Part shown: positions 36,154-45,188 of the stretch, one piece after another
How positions within the stretch are numbered: the first letter of the stretch is position 1
Layout: every line of letters starts with the position of its first letter
NCBI GenBank assembly: GCA_964420405.1
Contig: CAYQTL010000004.1
Span: 87,017 to 151,016 of the forward strand
DNA length: 64,000 nucleotides
Direction of reading: 5' to 3'
DNA from: CAYQTL01 sp964420405
GTDB taxonomy: Bacteria; Acidobacteriota; Thermoanaerobaculia; Thermoanaerobaculales; Sulfomarinibacteraceae
Notes under the pieces: model-generated
Told to the model about the DNA's origin: nothing
The model's database searches: none
What the model saw: the letters and a program-made list of their open reading frames with translations, nothing else
Position numbers and translations under genes: made by a program

Positions 36154-36185
36154 TGACGGACGCGGACGCTGGCACGGACGCGGAG
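36154..36185. repeat. Hexameric tract, class B (GGACGC)
   Basis: GACGGA/CGCGGA/CGCTGG/CACGGA/CGCGGA units lie in the 200-bp gap between the SDR gene and the end of the TonB-receptor gene. Confidence 0.55.
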
Positions 36186-36198
36186 ACCACATCACTGT

Positions 36199-38946
36199 CT
36201 AGAAGCGGTATCGAAGGCCCAGCTGGACCTCCCTCGGGTTGAGCGTCGCCCGGTAGTTGCCGAAGTTCGGGTTGTTCACGTACGCCGCCGTCGGGTTGGC
36301 GAGCGTCGGACCTGCGAAGAACTCCGCGTTGTCGACGGACGTCACGTCGTAGTTGGTCCAGTCGAACAGGTTGAACGCCTCGACGATGAGCTCGAGCTCG
36401 CCGGCGTCGCCGAACCGGAAGGCCTTTGCGAGCCGCAGGCTGACCGACTTGAACTCGGGTCCGTCCATGCTGTTGCGCTCGACGCCGGCGGGGCGGTCCG
36501 AGTTCTTGCCGTCGCCGTTGAAGTCGTAGCCGAGGATGTGGTTCCACGGCTGGCCGGTGCCGTACTCGAGGATCGGCGCGATGGTGATGTCCCACGGCGC
36601 GAAGAACACGCCCGAGATCACCACGCGGAGCTCCTCGTCGGAACGGCTGCGTCCCCACTCGCCCTCGATGTTCGCCGGATCCGACGGGTAGCCGGTCGGG
36701 AACGCCGGGCTGAAGTCGTCGGCGATGTTCTTCTTGTCCGAGTAGGTCGCCGACGCCGTGATGAGGTGGCCGGCGTCACCGATGGTGCCGTTCACGCTCA
36801 GCACCACCGCCTTGTACTCCGAGTGACCTTCGTTGGAGTACACGTTGATCTGGTTGTAGCTCGGGTTGAGCCGCACCGGGTTCTGGTTGCCGCCGAAGTT
36901 CTGGTCGCGGATCACGATCTCGTTCTCTCCCTCGACCCAGACCCCCTCCAGATCGGCGTACAGCGCGGTCTCGCCGAGCCGCTGGGTGAAGCCGAGGGTC
37001 GCCTGCAGCGACTCGGGGGTCCGCAGGCTGTCCTCCATCAGGGTGATGTCGGGGTTCAGTGCGAAGCCGGTGTTCTCCGGATCGTTGGGATCGATGAAGA
37101 TGCCGAACTGGGGCAGCGCCACGTTGGTGCGCGTGACGCGCCCGGTGACGCCGTTCTGCTGCTCCTCGGTGAACTGGGGCACCAGCAGGTAGCGTCCCGC
37201 GAACAGGCCGACGCCGCCGCGCATCACGCTACGGCCGTCGCCCGACAGGTCCCAGCTGAAGCCGGCCCGGGGCTGGAAGTTGTTCCCGTCGACCGACCGG
37301 CGGCCGGTCAGCGGGTGGACGAAGTCCGGGTTGTTGCCGTCGGTGTCGTAGTCGTAGCGCATGCCGAAGCTGAACGTGAAGTTGGGCGTCACGCGCCAGT
37401 CGTCGTGGACGAACGCGCTGAAGATGTCGGTGTCGACGTCCACGTCTGACGAGCCCTCGCCGTAGATGTAGGCCGCCAGGAACGAGCGGTCGTCGAACGC
37501 CCACAGGAAGAGCCCCTCCTGGAAGGTGTCGATCACCGAGCGCTCGGCGACGTTGAACCACGACGCGCCCACCTTGAGGTCGTGCGAGCCGACCTGCCAG
37601 TGGAAGGTGTCGCGCAGCTCGAAGTAGTCGCCCTCACCGATCAGGTCGCCGACGGTGTTGTTGCCGATCCGCAGCGTGGTGCCGCCGGAGAACCACTCCT
37701 CGGGCTCACTGGAGTTGGTGGGCTCGTCGTAGTCGCGGCTGCCGATCTGGAACCGCGCCTCGTTGAGCCGGCTGCCGTCGCCGAGGACCCAGGTGTTGCC
37801 GAGCGTGAGGTTCCAGTTGTCGCGGTTCAGCGCCTGGCCGTTGGAGACGTCCGCCACCCCGCCCACCCGGAAGTTCTCCTCCCGGTACCGCTCGTACACC
37901 AGCTTGGCCATGCCGCTGATGGACGAGGTGAACTGGTGGTCCAGGCTGAGCAGACCGAGGGTCCGCTCCTTCGGGTTCGCGTAGTCGGTCGCCTGGTCCG
38001 CGAACGCGCCGCCCGGCCGGAAGGGGGCGATGTCCTCCTCGTCGATGTACTCCAGCGACAGGAAGTAGTGGGTCTTGTCGGGCACGATCGGGCCACCGAT
38101 GGTGGCGCCGACCTGATAGCGCTGGAAGTCCTGCTCGCCGGTCTCGAGCTCGCCGGTGGCGCGCATCGAGTCGTCCCGGTAGAAGCCGAACACGGAGCCG
38201 TGGACCTCGTTCGTGCCCGACTTGGTGACCACCGACAGGGCGCCGCCGGCCGAGCCGCCGATCTCCGAGTCGAACCGGCTGCTGACGACCCGGAACTCGC
38301 GGATCGCGTCCTGGGAGAACCGCGCCCGCGACAGGCCGAGCGCCTGGTCGGTGAACTCGACGCCGTCGACCAGGATCGACGACTGGCTGGCGTTGCCGCC
38401 GGCGCCGATCACCGGCCCGCCGCCGATGAAGCGGAAGGCGCCGCGCTCGCGCTGTACGCCCGGGGTGATGAAGGCGAGCTTCTCGAACTCGCGATCCTGC
38501 ACCGGCAGCGCCTGGATCTGCTCGGGCACCACGTTCGTCGACGAGTCGACCTTGAAGACGTCGACGATCGGCGCCTCGGCGGTGACGGTGATGGTCTCCG
38601 ACACCTGGCCCCGCATCCTCATCACCAGCCGCGCGGTCTGGCCGACCCGCAGCACCACCTCGTCCTGGACCACCGGCGCGAACCCGTCGAGGTTCGCCTC
38701 CACCCGGTAGGTCCCCGGCGGCAGGGCCTTGAAGGTGGCGGCGCCGGTCTCGTTGCAGATGCCGATCCGCTCGGCGCCGGTCTCCGTGTTCTCGACCCGG
38801 ACCGTCACGCCGGGCAAGGCCAGTGCGTCCGCGTCCCGGACCTCCACCTCCACGACACCGGTGCTGACCTGCGCCGACGCCGGCACCGCCAGCGCCAGCA
38901 GCACGACCGGCACCACCCAGCGACACACGACCCCAAACCCTCTCAT
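36199..38946 (-). CDS. TonB-dependent receptor with carboxypeptidase-regulatory-like domain
   Basis: A 915-residue outer-membrane protein with a signal peptide (about 1-25, ending VPASAQ), then a regulatory-like beta domain (about 26-110, LPGVTVRVENTETGAERIG), a plug (about 120-240, with NASQSSILVDGVEFTDQAL) and a beta-barrel ending LGLRYRF with the terminal Phe. It would import a bulky substrate using TonB energy, or in acidobacteria bind carbohydrate or lipid-like compounds. ATG 38946 follows GGGGAGG. It is 13 bases behind the TetR gene and heads the catabolic genes, so it probably brings in the substrate they process. Confidence 0.93.
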   Translation of the reverse strand: MRGFGVVCRWVVPVVLLALAVPASAQVSTGVVEVEVRDADALALPGVTVRVENTETGAERIGICNETGAATFKALPPGTYRVEANLDGFAPVVQDEVVLRVGQTARLVMRMRGQVSETITVTAEAPIVDVFKVDSSTNVVPEQIQALPVQDREFEKLAFITPGVQRERGAFRFIGGGPVIGAGGNASQSSILVDGVEFTDQALGLSRARFSQDAIREFRVVSSRFDSEIGGSAGGALSVVTKSGTNEVHGSVFGFYRDDSMRATGELETGEQDFQRYQVGATIGGPIVPDKTHYFLSLEYIDEEDIAPFRPGGAFADQATDYANPKERTLGLLSLDHQFTSSISGMAKLVYERYREENFRVGGVADVSNGQALNRDNWNLTLGNTWVLGDGSRLNEARFQIGSRDYDEPTNSSEPEEWFSGGTTLRIGNNTVGDLIGEGDYFELRDTFHWQVGSHDLKVGASWFNVAERSVIDTFQEGLFLWAFDDRSFLAAYIYGEGSSDVDVDTDIFSAFVHDDWRVTPNFTFSFGMRYDYDTDGNNPDFVHPLTGRRSVDGNNFQPRAGFSWDLSGDGRSVMRGGVGLFAGRYLLVPQFTEEQQNGVTGRVTRTNVALPQFGIFIDPNDPENTGFALNPDITLMEDSLRTPESLQATLGFTQRLGETALYADLEGVWVEGENEIVIRDQNFGGNQNPVRLNPSYNQINVYSNEGHSEYKAVVLSVNGTIGDAGHLITASATYSDKKNIADDFSPAFPTGYPSDPANIEGEWGRSRSDEELRVVISGVFFAPWDITIAPILEYGTGQPWNHILGYDFNGDGKNSDRPAGVERNSMDGPEFKSVSLRLAKAFRFGDAGELELIVEAFNLFDWTNYDVTSVDNAEFFAGPTLANPTAAYVNNPNFGNYRATLNPREVQLGLRYRF

Positions 38947-38959
38947 GATGTCCTCCCCT

Positions 38960-39637
38960 TCAGTCGTCCGTCGCCGAAGCGACGGCGCCGCCCCCGGCGG
39001 ATGCCGGCGCTTCCCCGCGCGGGAGCACGCCGTACCGGAGGATGCGGATGAACTCGTCCACCGCCTGCGAGGCGTCCATGCCGAAGTGCATGGGTACCCC
39101 GAAGCACTTCTCGACCGTGTAGAAGTAGTAGAGCCAGCGGGTCGCCACCATGACGCCCACCAGAGGGTCGACGGCGCCGAGGCGGCCATCCCTCCGGCGC
39201 TGCTCGAACGACGCGCTGTAGGCCTCGCGAAACCGCTCGGCCATCGTCTCGTAGAACCGGCGGATATGCTTGCCCCGAAACTCGATGACATCGATGAAGA
39301 TGAGCATGATCGACGGCGCGTCGTCCTCGACGTTGGCCTCGATGGCCTCCGCCATTCGCTCGAGGTCGTCCGGGAAGCCCGCCTGGTTGAACACCTGCTG
39401 GAGACGGTTGCCGGGATCCAGCAGCCGGTCCCAGTAGTCGTCGATGAGCTGCTGGAAGATCGCCTCCTTGGAGCCGAAGTGGTGGTAGAGGTTGCCCACC
39501 GAGATCCCGCTCGCGGCCGAGATCTGGCGCATCGAGGTGGCGCCGTAGCCCTGGCGCGAGAACAGCTCGAGCGCCGTCTCGCGAGCCCGCGCGATCGCGA
39601 CCTCCGACCGTTCCGCCTGGCGTCCGTTACCCTTCAC
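38960..39637 (-). CDS. TetR-family transcriptional regulator
   Basis: The 225-residue regulator has an N-terminal helix-turn-helix (ATSMRQISAASGISVGNLYH followed by HFGSKEAI, about 32-62) and a helical ligand-binding C-terminus. It starts at GTG 39637. A near-perfect 18-bp palindrome overlaps its own promoter, so it probably represses itself and the whole operon until an acyl-CoA or similar ligand binds. The last 20 residues are low-complexity Ala/Gly. Confidence 0.92.
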   Translation of the reverse strand: MKGNGRQAERSEVAIARARETALELFSRQGYGATSMRQISAASGISVGNLYHHFGSKEAIFQQLIDDYWDRLLDPGNRLQQVFNQAGFPDDLERMAEAIEANVEDDAPSIMLIFIDVIEFRGKHIRRFYETMAERFREAYSASFEQRRRDGRLGAVDPLVGVMVATRWLYYFYTVEKCFGVPMHFGMDASQAVDEFIRILRYGVLPRGEAPASAGGGAVASATDD

Positions 39638-39643
39638 TTTGAC

Positions 39644-39669
39644 AAACCGAACGTTCGTTTTGGAATATA
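39644..39669 (-). promoter_or_regulatory. Promoter and TetR operator of the lipid operon
   Basis: AAACCGAACGTTCGTTTT at 39644-39661 is an 18-bp palindrome with a single mismatched pair. A TATATT -10-like box (39664-39669, minus strand) sits directly beside it, so a bound regulator would cover the transcription start. The A/T content is sharply higher than in the surroundings. Confidence 0.75.
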
Positions 39670-39983
39670 GGGCCGGCCGCGGCTCCCGTCAAGGCCGGCC
39701 GCAGGGTTCGTCCGGGACGACCGGGAGGATCGGCACGATCCCGTGGGCTCGGGGCGATCCTCGTCCCTCCCGGTACGCCGTGGCACCCGGAGGTGCACGG
39801 GTCGCCTCGCGTTCGCCATCCCGCCCGGCGCCATCCGGGACATCCACCCTCGGCACCGCCCCTGATCCTGCCGTTACCCCTGTCGTGGACGCCGGCACAC
39901 GGAGCGCGCCGACCCGGCGGGCCCGGCACGGGAGTTGCTCCCGGCGATCCAACAACGGCGAGCCGAGTGCCGCAGGAGGTCCG
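39670..39983. other. Gene-free stretch between divergent genes
   Basis: About 310 bp separate the TetR operon promoter from the Ycf48-like gene. No frame looks coding and no clear promoter was found. The last bases carry the AGGAGG ribosome binding site of the next gene. Confidence 0.35.
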
Positions 39984-42011
39984 ATGGCAGAACCCACGTC
40001 CCGTCACCCACTGTGCGCCCCCGGGGCCGTCCGCCACCGACCGGAGCACCTCCGGCCGCAAGGCCACCCCCTCGGCGTGCCGTCCCGTGCAGGAGCCCCA
40101 TCACGCCTGCCCGCGGTCGTCCTGTCTACAGCGCTGGTGCTGGCCCCGACCGCTCCCGGAGCTGCGGCCGACCTCTCCGTGTGGACCCACCGCCACCGCG
40201 GAACGCTGCCGACGGACCTCCGGGCGATCGCGGTGTCGCCGTCGGGGTCCCGGGTGGTCGCGGTCGGGACCGACGGCGGCGCGGCCTGGAGCCACGACGG
40301 CGGCGCGTCCTGGAGCTTCGCCCACCTCGGGACCGCCGCCGACGCCACCGGCGTCGCCTTCCAGGACGACAGTCGCGTCTGGGCGACCGGCGAGCTGCCG
40401 TCGGGCTGGACCGCCTCCGGGGTGCTGCTGCGCTCGGACGACGGCGGTCGGACGTGGACCACCGCGGTGTCCGACCACCCAGTGCCGCTGACATCGGTCG
40501 CGTTCGCCGACGCCGATCACGGAGTCGCCGGTCAGCCTGTTGACGGTTTCCTCGAGACGACCGACGGCGGCACGACCTGGGTCGCGGTCGGCCACCCGGG
40601 CCTCGGCCTGGCCGCCGTCGAGTTCGTCGACCCGCTGCTCGGTCTCGCCGCGGGCACCGGCTTCGACTTCACGCTGTCGCGGACCACCGACGGCGGCTCG
40701 AGCTGGACACAGGTGTACACCTGCCCCGACGGGACGATCACCGGGCTGTCGGTTCCCGACGGCCTCACCGGGTACCTCGCGTCGCCGGTGTCGGTGGCGC
40801 GGACGGTCGACGCCGGCGCGAGCTGGAGCCCGCGGGCGGCGATCCCCGCGACCTGGATCGACGATCTGGCGTTCGCCGACCCTCTGAACGGCTGGATCGG
40901 GGGGATTCGCCAGGCGGGGAACGACCGCCGCGGCACGATCGTCGCGACCTCGGACGGCGGCGCGACCTGGAGCGACCGCGGCCTCGACGAGCCTGACCGG
41001 ATCGCGGCGCTCGCGGTCGCTCCCGGTCCGGTCGTGCTCGGCGCCGGCGGCGGGGGCACCGTGCTGCGATCGACCGACGGCGGCGTCACGTTCCGCGATG
41101 TCGCCGGGACGCCGGCCAACCACCTCCGGGATCTGCTGCTCGACTCGGCCACCGCCGGCTGGGCGGTCGGCCCCACGGGGGCGGTCCACCGCACGACCGA
41201 CGGCGGACGGTCCTGGACGGTCGCAGGCGGCCATGGCGCCGGCACCCTCGAGTCGGTCGTCCGCGCCACCGGATCGACCCTGTACGCGTGCGGCTCGTAC
41301 GCGTTCGTCGCGTCGGACGACGACGGCGCGAGCTGGCAGATGCGATATACGTATCTCGACTGCCACGTCCTGTGGTTCGAGACTGCGCTGGTCGGCCTCG
41401 CCGGCACCCGCTACGGCGTCTTCCGGACCGACGACGGCGGCACGACCTGGACCATCGCCGACAACGGCGGAACCGGCACCGGCGGCGTGTTCGACCTCGA
41501 GATGCTCGACGCCTCCCACGGCTTCGCCGCCGCCGGCATCGGCACCGTCCTCGAGACCGTGGACGGCGGCCTCCACTGGCAGGTGGTCCACTCGGAGCCG
41601 CCCGGATTCATCTCCTACCTGCTCGGCATCGACTTCTCGAGCGCGTCCGTCGGCTGGGCGGTCGGGATGGATGGCGTGGTCCTGAAAACGACCGACGGCG
41701 GCGCGAGCTGGGTCCACCAGTCGAGCGGGACCACCGCCGATCTCCACGACGTCCGCGCGCTCGGCCCGGCCGAGGTGCTGGTCGTCGGCGAAGGCGGCCT
41801 GCTGCTGACGACCTCGGACGGGGGCGCCTCCTGGCAGATCGCCGACTCGGGCACCTCCGCCGACCTGTGGGCGATCGCCCTGGCCGACCCTGCGACCCCG
41901 CTCGTCTCCGGCGACTGGGGCACTCTCCTCGAGCCCGGCGACCCCGCCCTCGTGTTCGCCGACGGCTTCGAGAGCGGCGACTCGACGCTCTGGTCCACCA
42001 CCGTGCCGTGA
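39984..42011 (+). CDS. Secreted Ycf48/BNR-repeat protein with C-terminal DGFESGD motif
   Basis: The 675-residue exported protein has a long N-terminal leader with a hydrophobic segment at about 43-62 (LPAVVLSTALVLAPTAPGAA). The rest is a beta-propeller of about ten repeats, each with a T-D-G-G-x-S/T-W motif (HDGGASWSF, DDGGRTWTT, TDGGTTWVA and others), as in Ycf48-like proteins. It ends VFADGFESGDSTLWSTTVP, which I associate with secreted acidobacterial proteins and which may be a sorting signal. ATG 39984 follows AGGAGG. The function is probably a binding or scaffold role at the cell surface. Confidence 0.85.
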   Translation: MAEPTSRHPLCAPGAVRHRPEHLRPQGHPLGVPSRAGAPSRLPAVVLSTALVLAPTAPGAAADLSVWTHRHRGTLPTDLRAIAVSPSGSRVVAVGTDGGAAWSHDGGASWSFAHLGTAADATGVAFQDDSRVWATGELPSGWTASGVLLRSDDGGRTWTTAVSDHPVPLTSVAFADADHGVAGQPVDGFLETTDGGTTWVAVGHPGLGLAAVEFVDPLLGLAAGTGFDFTLSRTTDGGSSWTQVYTCPDGTITGLSVPDGLTGYLASPVSVARTVDAGASWSPRAAIPATWIDDLAFADPLNGWIGGIRQAGNDRRGTIVATSDGGATWSDRGLDEPDRIAALAVAPGPVVLGAGGGGTVLRSTDGGVTFRDVAGTPANHLRDLLLDSATAGWAVGPTGAVHRTTDGGRSWTVAGGHGAGTLESVVRATGSTLYACGSYAFVASDDDGASWQMRYTYLDCHVLWFETALVGLAGTRYGVFRTDDGGTTWTIADNGGTGTGGVFDLEMLDASHGFAAAGIGTVLETVDGGLHWQVVHSEPPGFISYLLGIDFSSASVGWAVGMDGVVLKTTDGGASWVHQSSGTTADLHDVRALGPAEVLVVGEGGLLLTTSDGGASWQIADSGTSADLWAIALADPATPLVSGDWGTLLEPGDPALVFADGFESGDSTLWSTTVP

Positions 42012-42069
42012 CCGCCGGAGGTCCCGGGGAAGCCTGCGACCTCGTGGCGCCGCCCCCCGGGGCTGTACC

Positions 42070-42187
42070 CTGTCGCTGACGATTCCGCTGACGCTGACCC
42101 TGTCGCTGACGTCGTCCCTGTCACTGCCCCTGCTCCTGACTTCGAGCCGTCGACCATCGGGAACGGGATCGGGATCGGGATCGGATC
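42070..42187. repeat. Hexameric tracts: class C (42070-42140) then class A inverse (42155-42187)
   Basis: Units such as GTCGCT/GACGCT/GACCCT/GTCACT alternate over about 70 bp, then ATCGGG/AACGGG units follow. The two classes stand side by side in the gap between the Ycf48-like gene and the end of the RNase R gene. Confidence 0.65.
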
Positions 42188-42294
42188 CGCGACACCCACC
42201 ACTCACTGCGGCAGGCGCAGCAATCAGCGGCAGCAGCAGCGACAGCGCCAGGACCGGCACATAGGCGGTCGGTCGGGGTAACCCGCGTCCCTGG

Positions 42295-44568
42295 TCAGCG
42301 CCGGCGCCTGGGCGGCTTCGCGCCGCGGTCGCCGGTGCGCCCGCGGGGCGGCTTCTTCGGACGCGCCTTGCGGTCGGCGCCGCTCGGGCGGCGCCGCTCG
42401 GGCGGCGGTCCAGCGGGCACCAGCTCGACCTGGTGGGTGATCGGGTCCACCCGCACCACCTGCACCCGGATCGGATCGCCCAGCCGCCACACGCGGCCGG
42501 AACGTTCCCCCACCAGGCGGTGATGGTCGGGGTCGTGCTCGTAGTGGTCGTCGAGCAGCTCGGAGACGTGCACCAGGCCGTCGACGAACACGCCGGCCAG
42601 CTCCACGAACAGGCCGAACGGCGTCGCCCCGGTGACGAACCCGTCGAAGGTCTCACCGACCCGGCCGGCGAGCCACGCCACCGCCTTCCAGCGGACCGCC
42701 GTGCGCTCGGCGGACTCGGCCCGCCGCTCCGACTCCGAGCACGACTGCCCGAGCCGCTCGAACCGCTCGTGCAGCTGCGCCGCCTCCTCCTCCGGAACCG
42801 CGCGGCCCTCCTCCAGCAGCCGCAGCAGCATGCGGTGGACGACCAGGTCCGGGTAGCGCCGGATCGGCGACGTGAAGTGGACGTACTCGCGGGTCGCGAG
42901 GGCGTAGTGGCCGCGCGGCTCGGGCGAGTACAGCGCCTGAGCGAGCGAGCGCAGCACCAGGGTCGAGACCAGCCGCTCCTCTGGACGGCCGGCCACCTCG
43001 TCGAGCAGTGCCTGCAGGTCCCGCGGCGCGGGCCGGCCCTCCTCGCGCCGGAGCCGGAAGCCGAGCCGCTCGACCGTGTCGGCCAACGCCTCGACCCGCT
43101 GCGGGTCGGGATCGTCGTGGACCCGGTGCAACGCCGGCTGGCCTGCCTTCATCAGCAGGCGCGCCACCGCCGTGTTGCCCGCCACCATCAGCTCCTCGAT
43201 CAGCCTGTGGGCGCGATGGCGTGCCGACGGCTGGATCGACTCCACCCGGCCCTCGGGGTCGAGCAGCACCACCGGCTCGGCGAGGTCGAAGTCGAGGCTG
43301 CCCCGCTGCCGGCGCGCCTTCCCCAGCCGGTCGGCGGCCTCCACCAGCTGCTCGAGCGAGTCGGCGAACGGGGCGGTCTCCGCCGGCCACTCCGCCCGCG
43401 GCCGTTCGATCCATTCGAACACCTCGTCGTAGGTGCACCTCCGCCGCGACCGGATCACCGAGCGGAACGCACCCTGACGGACGATCCCGCCGTCGGGCGT
43501 GACCTCGAACCGGACGGTGAACGCCAGCCGATCCTCGTCAGGCCGCAGCGAGCACAGGTCGCCAGACAGCCGCTCGGGCAGCATCGGCACGACCCGACCC
43601 GGCAGGTAGACGCTGGTCCCCCGCCGGCGCGCCTCGCGGTCGATCGGCGAGCCGAGCTCGACGAATCGGGCGACGTCGGCGATGTGGACCTCCACCGCGA
43701 TCCGGCCGCCCGACCCGGCACGCGCGTTGACCGCGTCGTCGAAGTCCCGCGCCGCCACCGGGTCGATGGTGATCACCGGCCGGTCGCGAAGGTCCTTGCG
43801 ACCCTCCAGGTCGCCATCGGTCACCGCGAGGGGAAACGCTCGCGCCGCGATCTCGGCCTCCGGCGGCATCTCCACCGGGATCCGGTACAGCCGAAGCACC
43901 GCCCGCTCGTCCACGTCCGGCTCGCCGAACGCGCCGAGCACCTCCACCACGGTGCCGCTCGCACGGCCACGGGCGGTCGCCGTCGTGTCCAGGGCGACCA
44001 CCACCACCTCGCCGTGACGCGGCTCCCGCTCGGCGGCGACCCTGGTCGGCAGCACCGCCACCTTCAGCCTCGGGTCGAGCGGCCGCACCATCGGCCGCGG
44101 GCCGTCGACCGTCCACACCCCGACGACCTCCTCGCGGCGGCGCTCGAGCACCTTGACGACCACGCCCTCGCGCTTGCGCTGATCCCGCGCCTGTTGGCGG
44201 GGCGTCTCCAGGCGCACCTGCACCAGGTCGCCGTCGAACGCGCCCCGCAGGCCGCGCCGGCCGATCCAGATCGGCGCGCCGGGCCCCTCGGGGTCGACCG
44301 TCCCGTTGCCGTCCGCCGTCTGCCGAAGGCGGCCCGTCACCAGGTCCGACGCCTCCGCCGCCACGTACCGCTTGCCCCGCGCGACCACCACGTGGCCGTC
44401 CCGTTCCAGTCGCTTCACGACCGGTCGCAGCAGCCGTCTGGCCTCGGAGCGGTCGACCCCGCTCTCACCCGCCAGGTGCGCCACCAGCATCGTCAGCGAC
44501 ATCCCCTTGCGGCCCCGCCGCCGGATCAGCTGCAGGATCTCCCGGTCCAGGTCGCCTTCTCGCATCAT
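42295..44568 (-). CDS. rnr: Ribonuclease R
   Basis: This 757-residue 3'-5' exoribonuclease has an N-terminal winged-helix region (about 1-70), cold-shock-like domains (about 75-235), a catalytic RNB domain with DPVAARDFDDAVNA (metal-binding Asp residues), the later HFTSPIRRYPDLVVHR, an S1 domain (GFVTGATPFGLFVELAGVFV) and a strongly basic tail (PRGRTGDRGAKPPRRRR). The order and length fit RNase R rather than RNase II. ATG 44568 is set by a TAGACT hexamer 7 nt upstream. Confidence 0.94.
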   Translation of the reverse strand: MMREGDLDREILQLIRRRGRKGMSLTMLVAHLAGESGVDRSEARRLLRPVVKRLERDGHVVVARGKRYVAAEASDLVTGRLRQTADGNGTVDPEGPGAPIWIGRRGLRGAFDGDLVQVRLETPRQQARDQRKREGVVVKVLERRREEVVGVWTVDGPRPMVRPLDPRLKVAVLPTRVAAEREPRHGEVVVVALDTTATARGRASGTVVEVLGAFGEPDVDERAVLRLYRIPVEMPPEAEIAARAFPLAVTDGDLEGRKDLRDRPVITIDPVAARDFDDAVNARAGSGGRIAVEVHIADVARFVELGSPIDREARRRGTSVYLPGRVVPMLPERLSGDLCSLRPDEDRLAFTVRFEVTPDGGIVRQGAFRSVIRSRRRCTYDEVFEWIERPRAEWPAETAPFADSLEQLVEAADRLGKARRQRGSLDFDLAEPVVLLDPEGRVESIQPSARHRAHRLIEELMVAGNTAVARLLMKAGQPALHRVHDDPDPQRVEALADTVERLGFRLRREEGRPAPRDLQALLDEVAGRPEERLVSTLVLRSLAQALYSPEPRGHYALATREYVHFTSPIRRYPDLVVHRMLLRLLEEGRAVPEEEAAQLHERFERLGQSCSESERRAESAERTAVRWKAVAWLAGRVGETFDGFVTGATPFGLFVELAGVFVDGLVHVSELLDDHYEHDPDHHRLVGERSGRVWRLGDPIRVQVVRVDPITHQVELVPAGPPPERRRPSGADRKARPKKPPRGRTGDRGAKPPRRRR

Positions 44569-44575
44569 GGCTCGC

Positions 44576-44581
44576 AGTCTA
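44576..44581 (-). promoter_or_regulatory. TAGACT -10-like element 7 nt before the RNase R start
   Basis: On the minus strand TAGACT, then GCGAGCC, then ATG 44568. No ribosome binding site is present, so leaderless initiation is suggested. Confidence 0.45.
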
Positions 44582-44593
44582 CGCTTCCTTCCA

Positions 44594-44790
44594 TCCGATC
44601 CCGATCCCGATCCCGATCCCGACGAGATGATCCGCCATCTCCGGGCCGACGGGGGCCGCTGGCTCTCACCCAGCTTCCCACGGCCGCCGAAGCTGCGACA
44701 TGGGTGCAGGACCCAACACGGCTGGGGGCCTCGCAGCGTGATCGCCGTCCCGCCACGCTGCCACCGGGCGCGGGTACGGACACGGACGCG
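44594..44790. repeat. Class A tract (44594-44622) and class B tract (44773-44790)
   Basis: Five CCGATC units lie upstream of RNase R; a GGACAC/GGACGC tract lies 150 bp further on. The space between them, about 150 bp, has no credible gene. The layout mimics the modules elsewhere but with different tract classes at the two ends. Confidence 0.5.
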
Positions 44791-44808
44791 GGAGAACGCC
44801 GTCGCGGG

Positions 44809-44837
44809 TTGACACTCGAAGTCCCGGAACCTACACT
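44809..44837 (+). promoter_or_regulatory. Housekeeping promoter of tRNA-Leu
   Basis: TTGACA (44809-44814), a 17-bp spacer and TACACT (44832-44837) form a near-consensus sigma-70 type promoter 16 bp before the tRNA. Confidence 0.8.
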
Positions 44838-44853
44838 CCGCCCTGCGCCGCGT

Positions 44854-44942
<89 letters not shown>

Positions 44943-45017
44943 GCACCCCCTGACCATCGGAGGCCGTCACGGCCCCTTTTTCGTGTCCGGCACCTGGCGT
45001 GCCGCGGCCCCGCTTCC

Positions 45018-45132
45018 CGCGTCCGCGTCCGTGCCCCCGTCCGTGTCCGATGCGACGAGCGCAGCGGCAGCGGCATCCGATTCCCGCGCGTCGCGGCGGT
45101 GGCGGCGACTTTCGGGCACGGACGCGGACGCG
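45018..45132. repeat. Inverted pair of class B hexamer tracts
   Basis: GTCCGC/GTCCGT units at 45018-45050 are mirrored by GGACGC units at 45115-45132, about 65 bp apart, upstream of the small exported protein gene. No gene is seen in between. Confidence 0.55.
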
Positions 45133-45176
45133 AGCTCGCTGGCACCCACGTCGAGCGTGTCGGCACGCGACCGCGA

Positions 45177-45182
45177 TACACT
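45177..45182 (+). promoter_or_regulatory. TACACT -10-like element 6 nt before a GTG
   Basis: TACACT, then CCCACC, then GTG 45189. The same hexamer serves as the -10 box of the tRNA-Leu promoter nearby, which supports its use. Confidence 0.45.
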
Positions 45183-45188
45183 CCCACC

